NCBI RefSeq assembly: GCF_036227605.1
Contig: NZ_CP109487.1
Coordinates: 4,290,001 to 4,354,000 of the forward strand
Length of the DNA stretch: 64,000 nucleotides
Direction of reading: 5' to 3'
Origin: Streptomyces sp. NBC_01439
GTDB taxonomy: Bacteria > Actinomycetota > Actinomycetes > Streptomycetales > Streptomycetaceae
A model generated the notes under the pieces. The model saw only the letters and a program-made list of their open reading frames with translations, searched no databases and was not told where the DNA came from. Both the position numbers and the translations under genes were made by a program. Shown here in pieces: positions 18,779 to 27,975 of this stretch (position 1 is its first letter; each line of letters starts with the position of its first letter).

Positions 18779-19015
18779 GGCATGGCACCCCGGGGCCTGG
18801 ACGCCGCCACCCTGTGGGGTAACGCGCTGGCCGTCCCGGCGCTCGCGGACCGCGTCCGCCATGAGCGACGTGCGGACTTGGACAGCCGGGACGGCAAGCT
18901 GATGTCGCTGTTCTTCCTGTCGAAGATCGTCGGGCCTCACGCGTACGAGGAGGATCCGCTGCTGGCGCCGGCCCGGAAGGACGCCGAGCGCTTGGTGGCC
19001 GACCTTCAGGTCTGA
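18779..19015 (+). pseudogene. Phosphotransferase 3' exon
   Basis: Encodes GMAPRGLDAATLWGNALAVP and onward to LVADLQV plus stop, 78 residues. It is the C-terminal part of the phosphotransferase begun at 15657; the DWEDW/GMAPRG junction matches the usual DWEDWG-APRG context of these proteins. The unspliced locus gives no full-length protein, but the reading frame is restored if the group II intron is removed from the mRNA. Listed as pseudogene only because it has no start of its own. Confidence 0.75.
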
Positions 19016-19018
19016 CGG

Positions 19019-19228
19019 TGTCCTTGGTACCTGTCGTGGCTGGCATCGGCGTACCTGGACGCGGGAGAGGTCGAGCACTCGACCGCGATCACGGCGCGGG
19101 TGTTCGACCTCTCCGAGGGACTGGCGTCGATCGGACCGATGGCGCGGGCCCGTCTGATGGCCGAGCGGTTGGAGCCGCACCGGTCCCTCGCCCCGGTCGG
19201 CGCGCTGCTGGAGCGTGCCAGGGGCTAG
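19019..19228 (+). pseudogene. C-terminal remnant of a TPR-type transcriptional regulator
   Basis: The frame ending at TAG 19226-19228 encodes YLSWLASAYLDAGEVEHSTA... LERARG, about 69 residues resembling the tail of Streptomyces XRE/TPR regulators that often sit beside such phosphotransferase genes. There is no HTH part and no plausible start. The rest was presumably lost by deletion. Its stop shares CTAG with the convergent cutA stop. Confidence 0.5.
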
Positions 19229-19542
19229 CGGGTGGCTCGGGTGATCCAGTCAAGGTACTCGGCACGGCCGGCGTCGATCGTGAACGCGATGACCTCAGGC
19301 GAGTCGTAGGGGTGGTTGTCGACCAGGTGCTTCTCCAGTGCCTCGCGCCGGTCACCGGTTGTACGGAACGTCACCTGATACTCGGTGCCCTCGGAGACCT
19401 CGCCGAGGTGTCGGTACGTCGTTTCGATGGGCCCGGTCACCTGCCCGGAAGCGGCTAGGCTCGCCTCCACCGCCGAGCGCGACAGCTTCCGCGCAGCGTC
19501 CTGATTGTCCACGGTCGTGATCACGATCAAGAAGTCAGCCAT
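19225..19542 (-). CDS. cutA: Divalent-cation tolerance protein CutA
   Basis: A 105-residue CutA1-type protein (MADFLIVITTVDNQDAARKL; later TYRHLGEVSEGTEYQVTFRTT; HPYDSPEVIAF with the family's YDxPE). CutA forms trimers and is named for copper tolerance, but its true role is unsettled. The ATG at 19542 matches the conserved N-terminus; there is no strong ribosome-binding site. The gene ends by overlapping the remnant regulator on the other strand. Confidence 0.9.
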   Translation of the reverse strand: MADFLIVITTVDNQDAARKLSRSAVEASLAASGQVTGPIETTYRHLGEVSEGTEYQVTFRTTGDRREALEKHLVDNHPYDSPEVIAFTIDAGRAEYLDWITRATR

Positions 19543-19715
19543 GGGGGCAACGTACCCGCCCAGGCGTCGCGCCCACATGGGTCCAGTGGACCAGGCGTGG
19601 ATCGCCGGAGGACCCGAGGGGCCGGGAGGGCGGGGAACGAGCAGGTCGGGCACACAGCGAACGCGCCTCCCGCAGCACTCTCTTGAAAGCCGTCGTGGCA
19701 GCGGATCGCGGCGGG

Positions 19716-21329
19716 TCAGTCTTCGGCGGGGCAGGAGCGGGTTCCGGACGGGAGGCGGCCGTGGAGGAGGAAGTCGTCGACGTACTCCTGGACGCAGCGC
19801 GAGCTGGAATAGCCGGTGTGGCCCTCGCCCTTGTGGTCCACGATCACCGCCGAGCCCAGCCGCTCGGCCGTCTCCTCCGTCCACTCGTACGGCGTCGCCG
19901 GGTCGCCGCGGGTGCCGACCAGGAGCATCGGCGGTGCTCCCGGGTGGTCGATCTTACGGATGAAGTCGGTGCCGGCGGGCCGCCCGTAGCACGTGAGTAC
20001 GGACAACAGCTGTGGCACCCCGAACACCTTCGAGACCTCGAAGAACTCCTGCGCCCGTTCGTCGAGCTCCTTCTCCAACGCGGCCGGGCTGAACTTTTCG
20101 ATCGACCGGTCCGGGTCGTCGGCGCAGTTCACGGTGGCGAGGGCGGCGGCGAGGTTGTCGGCGGGCACCGGGTCGGATCCGCCGGCCTCGGGTGGATCGG
20201 TCGGGTCGGTGGGATCCGTGGGGTCCGTGGGGTCCGTCGGCTCTGCCGCCAAGCCGAGTAGCGCCAGCAGCCCGGCCGGGTCGTGCTCGCGCTCCGCCTG
20301 CGCCAGCGCCTTGGCCAGCGCGGGCCACGTGCTCGTCGAGTACAGGGCCTGGCCTATCGCGAGGACGGTGACCAGGCCGCCCACCTCCGTGCCGTCGTCG
20401 CCGACCAGCGGCTCCGTGTCGGCCCGCTCCACCAGGGCGGCCACCTTCTCCTTGGCCGTACGGGTGTTCGTCCCGTAGACGCAGTCGCTCTGGTGGGCGC
20501 ACCAGGTCAGGAAGTTGTCCAGGGCCCGCTGCTGACCGCGGGCCGACACCAGGGCCTGCTCCATCAGCGGTTCGGTGAGCGTGTCGACGCCGTCCAGGAC
20601 CATGCGGCCGGTGTCCCGGGGAAACAGGGCCGCGTACACGGCCCCGAGCCGGCTCCCGTAGGAGAAGCCGAGGAAGTTGAGCTTCTCGTCCCCGAGGACT
20701 CGGCGCATCACGTCCATGTCGCGGGCGACGTCCACGGTTCCCATGTGGGCGAGGACCGGGCCGGAGTTGCGCTCGCAGCGCTTGACCTCGTCCCGCAGGG
20801 CGGCCATCGCCGTGGCGGTGTCGGCGTGCGGGTCTCCTACGGTTTCGCCGGCGCCGGCGCCGCAGGAAACGGGGTCGCTGTGGCCGACGCCGCGGGGGTC
20901 GAAGCCGATCAGGTCGTAGCGTTCGCCGAGGTCGGCGAACGCCTTGGGATCCATGGCGAGGCCGGCCAGGCCCGGGGCGCCGGGGCCGCCGAAGTTGATC
21001 AGGAGCGAGCCGATGCGTCGGTCCGGGTCGGTGGCGGGGAGCCGGCCGAGGGCCAGCTTGACCGTGCCCTTGCGCGGGGCCGCGTAGTCGAGCGGGACCT
21101 CCACGACGGCGCACCGCATCTCGGCGGGCACTGGCTTCTCCGGGCAGACGCCCCAGCGGACGCGCTGGGCGTGGAACCGGGCCAGGGGGTCGTCGCCCCC
21201 GGTGGGCGCAGGGCTCGACCCGGGCGCGGGGATAGGAGTGGGGGCCGGGGCCGCCCCCAGTGAGGCCAGGAGCATCGCACCGGCGGCCACGCCCGCGGCC
21301 ATGGCCCTACGGACTCGGGAACGGTGCAC
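19716..21329 (-). CDS. Secreted alpha/beta hydrolase, tripeptidyl aminopeptidase-like
   Basis: A 537-residue exported hydrolase of the TAP-like (SlpD/E, tripeptidyl aminopeptidase) family. It has a signal peptide at residues 1-28, an oxyanion-loop block NFGGPGAPG (112-120), DPRGVGHSD (144-152), nucleophile GFSYGS (S223), and a C-terminal TAP-like domain with GDPATPYEWT and the final His in GEGHTGY. A TDP tandem repeat (about residues 365-379) forms a linker unusual for the family. GTG 21329 has GAGGAGGG upstream. Probably releases peptides from proteins outside the cell. Confidence 0.88.
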   Translation of the reverse strand: MHRSRVRRAMAAGVAAGAMLLASLGAAPAPTPIPAPGSSPAPTGGDDPLARFHAQRVRWGVCPEKPVPAEMRCAVVEVPLDYAAPRKGTVKLALGRLPATDPDRRIGSLLINFGGPGAPGLAGLAMDPKAFADLGERYDLIGFDPRGVGHSDPVSCGAGAGETVGDPHADTATAMAALRDEVKRCERNSGPVLAHMGTVDVARDMDVMRRVLGDEKLNFLGFSYGSRLGAVYAALFPRDTGRMVLDGVDTLTEPLMEQALVSARGQQRALDNFLTWCAHQSDCVYGTNTRTAKEKVAALVERADTEPLVGDDGTEVGGLVTVLAIGQALYSTSTWPALAKALAQAEREHDPAGLLALLGLAAEPTDPTDPTDPTDPTDPPEAGGSDPVPADNLAAALATVNCADDPDRSIEKFSPAALEKELDERAQEFFEVSKVFGVPQLLSVLTCYGRPAGTDFIRKIDHPGAPPMLLVGTRGDPATPYEWTEETAERLGSAVIVDHKGEGHTGYSSSRCVQEYVDDFLLHGRLPSGTRSCPAED

Positions 21330-21397
21330 TGCGCCCTCCTCGGGCGGCCCCCCGGACCCATCTGTTCACCATAGACCTGCTCCTCGGTGGCCGCCCG

Positions 21398-23281
21398 TCA
21401 GGCTTCGCGCGGCCCCCGGTACAGCTCCTGGACCTGCTCCGCGTAGTCCCGGGCGATCGCGCCCCGCCTGAGTTTCAGCGACGGGGTCAGGTGGCCGCGC
21501 GCCTCGGTGAAATCGCCCGGCAGGACGGCGAAGCGGCGGATCGACTCGGCCCGCGAGACCAGCCGGTTCGCCTCGTCCACCGCCCGCTGGAGGTCCGCCC
21601 GCAGTTCCTCGTCCCGCACCAGCTCGCGCATCGGCACGTTCTGCTTCTTGTGCATCTGGCGCCAGTGCTGCAGACCGTCGGGTTCCAGGGTGATCAGGGC
21701 GGTGATGTAGGGCCGGTTGTCGCCGACCACCATGCACTGGCCGACCAGCGGGTGGGCCCGCAGCCAGTCCTCCAGCGGCGCCGGCGCCACGTTCTTGCCG
21801 CCGGAGGTGATGATCAGGTCCTTCTTGCGACCGGTGATGGTGAGGTACCCGTCGGCGTCGAGCTCCCCGATGTCGCCGGTGGCGAGCCAGCCCCCGTACG
21901 GGGCCGCCTGCGCGGCGTTCCAGTAGCCGGCGAAGACGTGGCCGCCGCCCAGCAGCACCTCCCCGTCGTCCGCGATCCGTACGGCCGTGCCCGGCAGCGG
22001 CCAGCCGACCGTGCCGAGGCGGGGCCGCAGCGGCGGGGTCACGGTGCTCGCGCCGGTGGTCTCCGTCAGCCCGTAGCCCTCGAAGACCTCGATGCCGGCG
22101 CCGGTGTAGAAGGCGGCGAGCCGCCGGCCCAGGGGCGAGCCGCCGCTCAGGACGTAGCGGACGCGGCCGCCGAGCGCCGCCCGGATGCGCCGGTAGACGA
22201 GCGGGTCGTAGAGGGACCGGGCGAGGCGCAGCACGAGCCTGGGGCCCCTGGCCTCGGTGGTCTCGGCGAAGCGCTGCGCGATGCGGGCGGCCCGGTCGAA
22301 GGAGGAGGCCCGGCCCATCTTCTCGGCGGTGGCCCGGGCGGTGTTGTAGACCTTCTCCAGTACGTAGGGGATGGCCAGGAGGAAGGTGGGCCGGAAGCCG
22401 GCGAGGTCGGCGAGGAGGTCCTCGGTACGGATGCTGGGCGCGTGCCCGAGCTTGACGCGGGCCCGCATGCAGCCGACGGCCACCATCCGCCCGAAGACGT
22501 GGCTGAGCGGCAGGAACAGCAGGGTGGAGGCGGGGTCCTTGCTGACGGACTTGAAGACGGGGTGCAGCAGCTCCACCGCATTGTCCACCTGGGCGAAGAA
22601 GTTGCCGTGGGTGATCACGCATCCCTTGGGCCGCCCGGTGGTGCCGGAGGTGTAGATGAGGGTGGCGACGGAGTCCGGGGTGCGGGCGGCCCGGCGGTGG
22701 TGGACCAGCGCGTCGGGGATGCGTTCCCCGGCCTTGATCAGGCGGGCCACCGCGCCGGTGTCGAATTCCCACAGGTGGGTCAGCCAGGGCAGGTTGCCGC
22801 GCTCGGCGCTGATCAGGCGGGCCTGCGCGGTGTCCTCGACGGCGCAGGCCGCGGCACCGGAGTCGTGGATGATCCAGCGTGCCTGGAGGGCGGAGGAGGT
22901 CGGGTAGATCGGTACGGTGACCAGGCCGGCGGCCCAGCCGGCGAAGTCGAGCAGGGTCCACTCGTAGGTCGTACGGGCCATGATGGCGAGCCGGTCGCCC
23001 TCCCGGAGCCCTTCGGCGATCAGTCCCTTGGCCACGGCGAGCACCTCGGCCGCGAACTGTTCGGCCGGGACGTCGTGCCAGACTCCGTCCTGGTCCTTGC
23101 GGGCGAGCACCGCCTCCCCGGGGGCCTCCCAGGCGTTCTGGAAGGGGATGTCCCCGAGGGATCCCCGGTCCGGAGGGCCCACCAGCGCGGGCACCCGTAC
23201 CTCGCGGACCACCCCGTCGATCATGGTCTTGACGGGTTCGACCGGTTCTACGGCCCGGACCGGCCTCAGCTCGGCTCCCAC
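21398..23281 (-). CDS. AMP-dependent long-chain acyl-CoA synthetase
   Basis: A 627-residue adenylate-forming enzyme of the FadD15/long-chain fatty-acid CoA ligase type. The ATP-binding P-loop is YTSGTTGRPKG (210-220), later GYGLTETTGAS and TGDIGELDADGYLTITGRKKD, with the catalytic Lys region ending VPMRELVRDE. It activates fatty acids as acyl-AMP and transfers them to CoA. The GTG at 23281 begins the conserved frame. It stands alone between two minus-strand genes; substrate range cannot be read. Confidence 0.9.
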   Translation of the reverse strand: MGAELRPVRAVEPVEPVKTMIDGVVREVRVPALVGPPDRGSLGDIPFQNAWEAPGEAVLARKDQDGVWHDVPAEQFAAEVLAVAKGLIAEGLREGDRLAIMARTTYEWTLLDFAGWAAGLVTVPIYPTSSALQARWIIHDSGAAACAVEDTAQARLISAERGNLPWLTHLWEFDTGAVARLIKAGERIPDALVHHRRAARTPDSVATLIYTSGTTGRPKGCVITHGNFFAQVDNAVELLHPVFKSVSKDPASTLLFLPLSHVFGRMVAVGCMRARVKLGHAPSIRTEDLLADLAGFRPTFLLAIPYVLEKVYNTARATAEKMGRASSFDRAARIAQRFAETTEARGPRLVLRLARSLYDPLVYRRIRAALGGRVRYVLSGGSPLGRRLAAFYTGAGIEVFEGYGLTETTGASTVTPPLRPRLGTVGWPLPGTAVRIADDGEVLLGGGHVFAGYWNAAQAAPYGGWLATGDIGELDADGYLTITGRKKDLIITSGGKNVAPAPLEDWLRAHPLVGQCMVVGDNRPYITALITLEPDGLQHWRQMHKKQNVPMRELVRDEELRADLQRAVDEANRLVSRAESIRRFAVLPGDFTEARGHLTPSLKLRRGAIARDYAEQVQELYRGPREA

Positions 23282-23365
23282 GGCGCACTCCTTGGCTCGG
23301 CACGAGGTTACCGCCGGTAATTTACGTAGCAGTAACCCGCTCCGACCAGCCCCTGGAGCCGTTCT

Positions 23366-24301
23366 TCACGGACGCTCCACGCCACCGCCACCGTCACTGA
23401 CACCGTCACCGCCACCGGCCCATACCCCGGATGCGGCAGCAGTCCGCACGTAGTCGTTGAAGTCACGGGGTTCCCGGCCGAGCACCCGCTGCACGCCGTC
23501 GGCGAGGGTGGCGAAGCGACCCTCCGCGATCCAGCCGTAGAGCAGGTTCAGCAGGCCGACGAACTCCTCCGGCACGTGCTGTCCCACGGCGTGGGCGGCG
23601 AACTCGTCCGGCGGGAGCGGACGGTAGGTAATGACCCGGCCGGTGGCCCGGGCGATCTCGTCGGCCACGGAGTCCAGGCTCAGTAGCCGCGGCCCGGACA
23701 GCTCGTAGGCCTGCCCGCCGTGCCCCTCTTCGGTGAGAGCGGCCACGGCGACCTCCGCGATGTCCTCAGCGTCGATGAACGGCTCGACGCCGTCCCCGGC
23801 CGACATCACGAGCTCGCCGCCCTGGACCTGCGCCCGGATGAACGGGTCCTCGCTGAAGTTCTGGAAGAACCAGGACGGCTTGAGGATGGTCCACTGCGCG
23901 CCGGACTCGCGAACCGCGCGCTCACAGGGGAGCTTCTCCTCGCCTTCCGGCACCACCCAGTCGCGGGCGGACAGCAGCACCAGCCGCTCGATACCGGAGG
24001 CCACGGCCAGCTTGCCGAAGGCGCGCATCGACTCGGCGGCGTCGGGGAGCTGCGAGTCGACCAGGTAGGCCGCGCCGACCCCTTCCAGCGTCCGCTCCCA
24101 GGTGTTCTCGTCGGTCCAGTCGAAGGCGACCGGCCCCTTGCGGGAGGCACCCCGGACCCGGTGGCCGCGCTGCCGCAGCTGCGCGGCCACCCGGCTCCCC
24201 GTCTTGCCGGTGCTGCCCAGGACCAGGATCGGCTTGGTCGTCGTGCCGGCCGTCGTGCCGGCCGTCGTGTTGGTCGTCGTCGTGTTCTTCGGCGTCGTCA
24301 T
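23366..24301 (-). CDS. NAD(P)-binding oxidoreductase (NmrA-like atypical SDR)
   Basis: A 311-residue Rossmann protein of the NmrA/ergot-alkaloid-type atypical SDR group. The nucleotide motif is VLGSTGKTGSRVA (about 27-39). A low-complexity Thr-rich start (MTTPKNTTTTNTTAGTTAG) precedes it and may be an artefact of start choice, although ATG 24301 is the only good start. It is divergent from an AraC-type gene that is now broken, its probable former regulator. The substrate is unknown. Confidence 0.82.
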   Translation of the reverse strand: MTTPKNTTTTNTTAGTTAGTTTKPILVLGSTGKTGSRVAAQLRQRGHRVRGASRKGPVAFDWTDENTWERTLEGVGAAYLVDSQLPDAAESMRAFGKLAVASGIERLVLLSARDWVVPEGEEKLPCERAVRESGAQWTILKPSWFFQNFSEDPFIRAQVQGGELVMSAGDGVEPFIDAEDIAEVAVAALTEEGHGGQAYELSGPRLLSLDSVADEIARATGRVITYRPLPPDEFAAHAVGQHVPEEFVGLLNLLYGWIAEGRFATLADGVQRVLGREPRDFNDYVRTAAASGVWAGGGDGVSDGGGGVERP

Positions 24302-24383
24302 GCGACCAGTCAATCCGGCGGCGCCCGGACGCGACATGGTCGTCCCGCTCAGTTGCATGTCCGAGCGTCTAGGCTCGGTCTTC

Positions 24384-25096
24384 ATGGATGCGCTGGCGAG
24401 CCTGCTGTACGAAGTGCGCTCCGACGGCGCCCTGTTCAGCCGCAACCTCCTGGCCCCGCCGTGGTCGATCCGCATCGCCGACCCGACGCCGATCACCCTG
24501 GCCACCATGCTGCACGGCACGGGCTGGATCGTTCCGGGCGGCGGCGAGGAGCCCGTCGCGCTCGGCGAGGGCGACGTGGCCATCGTGACGGGATCGCGCC
24601 CGTTCACCCTCACGGACACCGCCGACGGGGACCTGCGGACGCCGGCGCTGTGGGTGGTGCACGGGCCCGACCGCTGCACGACCGCCGACGGCGCGGAGAT
24701 CAGCGAAGGGGTCCTGCTGGGCCTGCGCACCTGCGGGAACAGCACGGACGGCCCGAACGGCCGTGGACGGTGGCGGCCCTGGCCGAGGAGGCCGGGGTCT
24801 CGCGGGCTACGTTCGCGCGCCGCTTCGGCGAGCTGGTCGGCAGGCCGCCGATGGCCTACCTGGCCCACTGGCGCCTGGTGTTGGCGGCTGACCTGCTGGT
24901 ACGCACCGAGGACACGGTGGAGTCGATCGCCCACCAGGTCGGCTACCGCAGTGCGTTCGGCCTGAGCGTGGCCTTCCACCGCGTCCACGGGACCCGCCCC
25001 GGCCATCACCGGGCGGCGGCCGCCGCCCGACGGGCCGGCCAGGAGGGCGGGACCACGGGGAAGGGCAGTCCGCGGACTGTCGGCGGCGGAAGGTAG
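24384..25096 (+). pseudogene. AraC-family regulator with internal deletion and frameshift
   Basis: From ATG 24384 the frame encodes an N-terminal cupin_6 domain (MDALASLLYEVRSDGALFSRN ... GLRTCGNSTDG). At about 24745-24765 it shifts: the AraC HTH (RPWTVAALAEEAGVSRATFARRFGEL ... GYRSAFGLSVAFHRV) continues in another frame to 25096. Full-length relatives have about 75 extra residues between these parts, so a segment was deleted and the frame broken. The original frame runs on to 24965 with non-homologous residues. DNA binding is lost in the encoded product. Confidence 0.8.
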
Positions 25097-25196
25097 CGTA
25101 GGGGCGACGTAAAGACCACGGGCAGGCATGCGTCGGTGCGTTGCGACTGCCGGGCCGTTGTTGCGTTCCACCCTCTGAGCAAGGAGCTCCACGCGC

Positions 25197-26057
25197 ATGT
25201 CCATACCACCGCAGCCCCCGTCGTCCCCCGGTCCGTACGGACAGCCCGGACAGCCCGGATCTTACGGATATCCGGGACAGCCCGGACAGCCGGGACAGCC
25301 CGGACAGCCGCCGAACGCCGGCGGGCCGCAGGGCTGGTACCCGCAGCAGCAGCAGAAGACCAACGCGCTGGCCATCGTCGCGTTCGTCATGGCGCTCGTC
25401 TGCGGGATCCCGCTGGTCCCGCTGATCCTCGGCATCGTCGCCCTCTCCCAGATCAAGTCCCGCGGTGAGAAGGGCAAGGGCTTCGCCATCGCGGCGATCG
25501 TCGTTCACAGCCTGAGCCTCGTGTTCATCATCATCGTGGTGGCCCTCGGCCTCACCGGATCGCTGGGCGACGACGACGCCCCGCTGAAGCGCGACACCAC
25601 CGGCCAGTTCACCGGCCCCGCCGCCACCGGACCGGCGACCACCGGACCGGCCACCAAGGGACCGGCCTCCGCCGGCGTGACCGAGATCCGCAAGGGCGAC
25701 TGCTTCAACACGAAGGACGATCTGGCCCAGTACGGCGACGAGGACGGCACCCAGGCCGCCCGCTCGGTGAGCATCGTGCCCTGCACCCAGCCGCACAAGG
25801 GCGAGGCGTACGCCGTCTTCAACCTGGACGCCGGAACGTACCCCGGCACGGAGAAGGTCACCGCGACCGCCGAGGAGAAGTGCAGCGGCACCGCGCTCAC
25901 CTCGTACGTGGGCAACGGCCCCAAGGTCTCGGACAAGCTGGAGATCTACTACTACTACCCGCAGGCGGCCAGCTGGCTCCTCGGCGACCGCGAGGTCACC
26001 TGCTTCGTGGGCGACCCCAGCGGTCCGACCACCGGCTCGATCCGCACCGCCGGCTGA
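25197..26057 (+). CDS. DUF4190 membrane protein with septum-formation-like C-terminal domain
   Basis: A 286-residue protein. The N-terminus is a Gly-Gln-Pro repeat (GQPGQPG units, residues 15-40), then a DUF4190 unit of two membrane helices (about 58-82 and 95-120). An extracytoplasmic domain follows, with cysteines at GDCFN, VPCTQPHKGE, EKCSG and TCFVG, matching the septum-formation (Septum_form) family pattern. AAGGAG precedes ATG 25197. Probably an envelope protein of unknown role. A 9-bp hairpin overlaps its stop. Confidence 0.82.
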   Translation: MSIPPQPPSSPGPYGQPGQPGSYGYPGQPGQPGQPGQPPNAGGPQGWYPQQQQKTNALAIVAFVMALVCGIPLVPLILGIVALSQIKSRGEKGKGFAIAAIVVHSLSLVFIIIVVALGLTGSLGDDDAPLKRDTTGQFTGPAATGPATTGPATKGPASAGVTEIRKGDCFNTKDDLAQYGDEDGTQAARSVSIVPCTQPHKGEAYAVFNLDAGTYPGTEKVTATAEEKCSGTALTSYVGNGPKVSDKLEIYYYYPQAASWLLGDREVTCFVGDPSGPTTGSIRTAG

Positions 26058-26069
26058 GGAAGCCGGCGG
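26047..26069. terminator. Hairpin between convergent genes
   Basis: CCGCCGGCT pairs perfectly with AGCCGGCGG over a 5-base loop that includes the stop codon of the DUF4190 gene. It lies just before the convergent HTH gene's end and can serve both directions. Confidence 0.5.
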
Positions 26070-26081
26070 GAGCGGACCCGC

Positions 26082-26993
26082 TCACGCCGCCGCGTCCTCC
26101 TCCGGCGGGCAGTCCCGGCAGCGGCCGGGGTGGGGGGCGCGGAAGGCGCGGTCGCAGCCGCTGCAGTTCTGCAACGGGTCGGGCCGTCTGTCGTCCCGAC
26201 CCACCCGGTCCGCCGGCGCCGCCGGGGCCGGGGGTAGGTGCGGTGGGAGCAGCTCGGCGAGGCGGTACGCGAGTACGGACGCGGGGCGCAGCATCCTTTC
26301 GGGGAGGTCCGCGGACAGCACCCTCGCGACCACCGCGGGGGTGACCCCGCGCTCCAGCCAGGTCGACACGTCCGGCGCGAGCCGGCGTACGTCGCGCTCG
26401 GAGAGCAGGAGCCGCGAGTCGTAGCGCCGCAGCCCGACGAGCAGTTCGACCGCATCGGGGTGCACGGGCCGGCCGGGCGGCGGGGCCACGGCTTCCGGCC
26501 CGGGTCCGCACCCGGGCGTCGGCTCGACTTCCGGCCCGGGCGCGGATTCCCCGGCCGGCAGCGGAGGCGGGGGCAGCGGAGCCAGGGGTGGCTGAGGTGC
26601 CGGGGGCGGGGTCGGCTCGACCCAGGTACTCCCCGGCTTGTTGTACGAATACGTCCGGGTCACCACCCGCCCGGTCGCCAGCCGCTCGCGCCGCCGCTCC
26701 AGGTATCCGTGGCGCTCCAGCTCCCGCAGGGCGGACCCGATCCGGATCTCCCCTTCCGGGAACCGTGCGGTCAGCGTCTTGATGCCGATCGGCGCCCCCT
26801 CCGGCAGCGACTGGATGTACGCCGCGACCCCGATCGCCGTTGCCGACAGCTCCCGGTGCTGGAGGAGGTGGTTGCCGACCACGGTGTAGTGACTCGCGTG
26901 CCGCGCGTTGACGTGGATGACACCGGATCGGGGGATCGCGGAGGGAACAGCGGACGAGGAGCGCGCGTGCGCGCTAGGGTTCTGGTGAGCCAT
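26082..26993 (-). CDS. Winged-helix DNA-binding protein with C-terminal zinc-ribbon-like motif
   Basis: A 303-residue protein. The N-terminal 120 residues look like a winged-helix DNA-binding fold of the kind annotated as helix-turn-helix domain proteins in Streptomyces (ELSATAIGVAAYIQSLPEGAPIGIKTL ... LRELERHGYLERRRERL). A proline-rich linker follows, then a second helical region, and at the end CSGCDRAF ... CRDC, a possible zinc-binding pair. Targets unknown. The ATG at 26993 faces a 538-bp gap. Confidence 0.7.
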   Translation of the reverse strand: MAHQNPSAHARSSSAVPSAIPRSGVIHVNARHASHYTVVGNHLLQHRELSATAIGVAAYIQSLPEGAPIGIKTLTARFPEGEIRIGSALRELERHGYLERRRERLATGRVVTRTYSYNKPGSTWVEPTPPPAPQPPLAPLPPPPLPAGESAPGPEVEPTPGCGPGPEAVAPPPGRPVHPDAVELLVGLRRYDSRLLLSERDVRRLAPDVSTWLERGVTPAVVARVLSADLPERMLRPASVLAYRLAELLPPHLPPAPAAPADRVGRDDRRPDPLQNCSGCDRAFRAPHPGRCRDCPPEEDAAA

Positions 26994-27531
26994 GGGGAAG
27001 TGGGTAGCTTCCTTCGTTGGTCAGGCCCTCGGCCGGGATTGCGAGTCCCGCCGGGGGCCGTCTCATGTCTGCGGTGGTCGAGGCGAGCATATGCCCGCCA
27101 ACCCGTATGAAATCCAGCCCAGTTGGCACGATTCACCCGACCGAGCGACACGCTCCCCGGCTGCCGGGGTGGGGTTGGGTCGGTTGGTTCTTTCCCCAGG
27201 TCCTTTGGATCCTTATGCGTCTAAGCACTCCGGATCGCGGTTTCCCGGGACCCGGTCCAGGGGCCGTCGTCCCCACATCGCCCGTGGGCCGCGTCGCGGA
27301 CTCCCACGACCCGGCCCGAGCAGCCGGAAGGTGCGAGCGGAACGGGAGTTGGGCGGGGAAGGCGGCGGCCACGGTGCGGCCAGCCACCAGCGAGGCGGAA
27401 CCGGACGATCGCCCACCGCGTCTCCGGTCCATATCGGCACCGCGAGGTTCCGTATGCGGAAATCCCCGTATTAGCATGCACATGACCAGCTGATTCTGGC
27501 CATGTCCAGTTATCAACTATTCAGGGGATAC
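26994..27531. other. 538-bp gene-free region upstream of the 27.5-kb operon
   Basis: No open frame here looks coding on either strand. It must hold the promoters of the winged-helix gene (-) and of the four-gene operon (+). An AT-rich patch CCCCGTATTAGCATGCACATG near 27463-27485 is the best candidate for the plus-strand promoter. Downstream AGGGGA (27523-27528) is the ribosome-binding site of the first operon gene. No tRNA or known RNA recognised. Confidence 0.45.
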
Positions 27532-27975
27532 ATGTCGTTCGACGCGGAATGGGCCGAACACAAGGCCGCCGTCCTCGCACAGCAGTCACCCGTCATGCGC
27601 CTCAACCACGCGCCGGCGAACGGCGGCGTTCCGGGGAGCCCCGCCGGGAGCCTGGTGGCCGGGGCCGCCTCCATCAACGGCAACGCCAACCTGCTGATCG
27701 AGATCGCCGCCCTCCTCCACGAGGGCCGGCCCGACGGCGACGCCGGCACGATGGCCCGCGCCCCGCGCGCGCACGCCGACGTCTCGGCGCAGGTCCTGCG
27801 CTTCGCCCAGTTCGCCGACGACCAGTTCAAGGACACGATCGGCCTGTTCGCCGCCCTGGCCACCCGTCTGAAGACGACCGGCACCGACTTCGCCCGGGTG
27901 GACGACGGCACCGCCCGGTCCTTCCTCGCGGGCCTCCTCGAATCGGGTCAGTACGTGAAACCGGAGGCCAAGTGA
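27532..27975 (+). CDS. Hypothetical helical protein, first gene of a coupled operon
   Basis: A 147-residue, mostly helical protein (MSFDAEWAEHKAAV...; FAQFADDQFKDTIGLFAALATRLKTTGTDFARVDD). No signal peptide. The spacing of an amphipathic helix, a polar loop and a second helix resembles small ESX/WXG100-related proteins, but the WxG turn is absent. The ATG at 27532 follows AGGGGA; an ATG 10 codons upstream has none. Its stop overlaps the next start as GTGA. Function unknown. Confidence 0.7.
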   Translation: MSFDAEWAEHKAAVLAQQSPVMRLNHAPANGGVPGSPAGSLVAGAASINGNANLLIEIAALLHEGRPDGDAGTMARAPRAHADVSAQVLRFAQFADDQFKDTIGLFAALATRLKTTGTDFARVDDGTARSFLAGLLESGQYVKPEAK

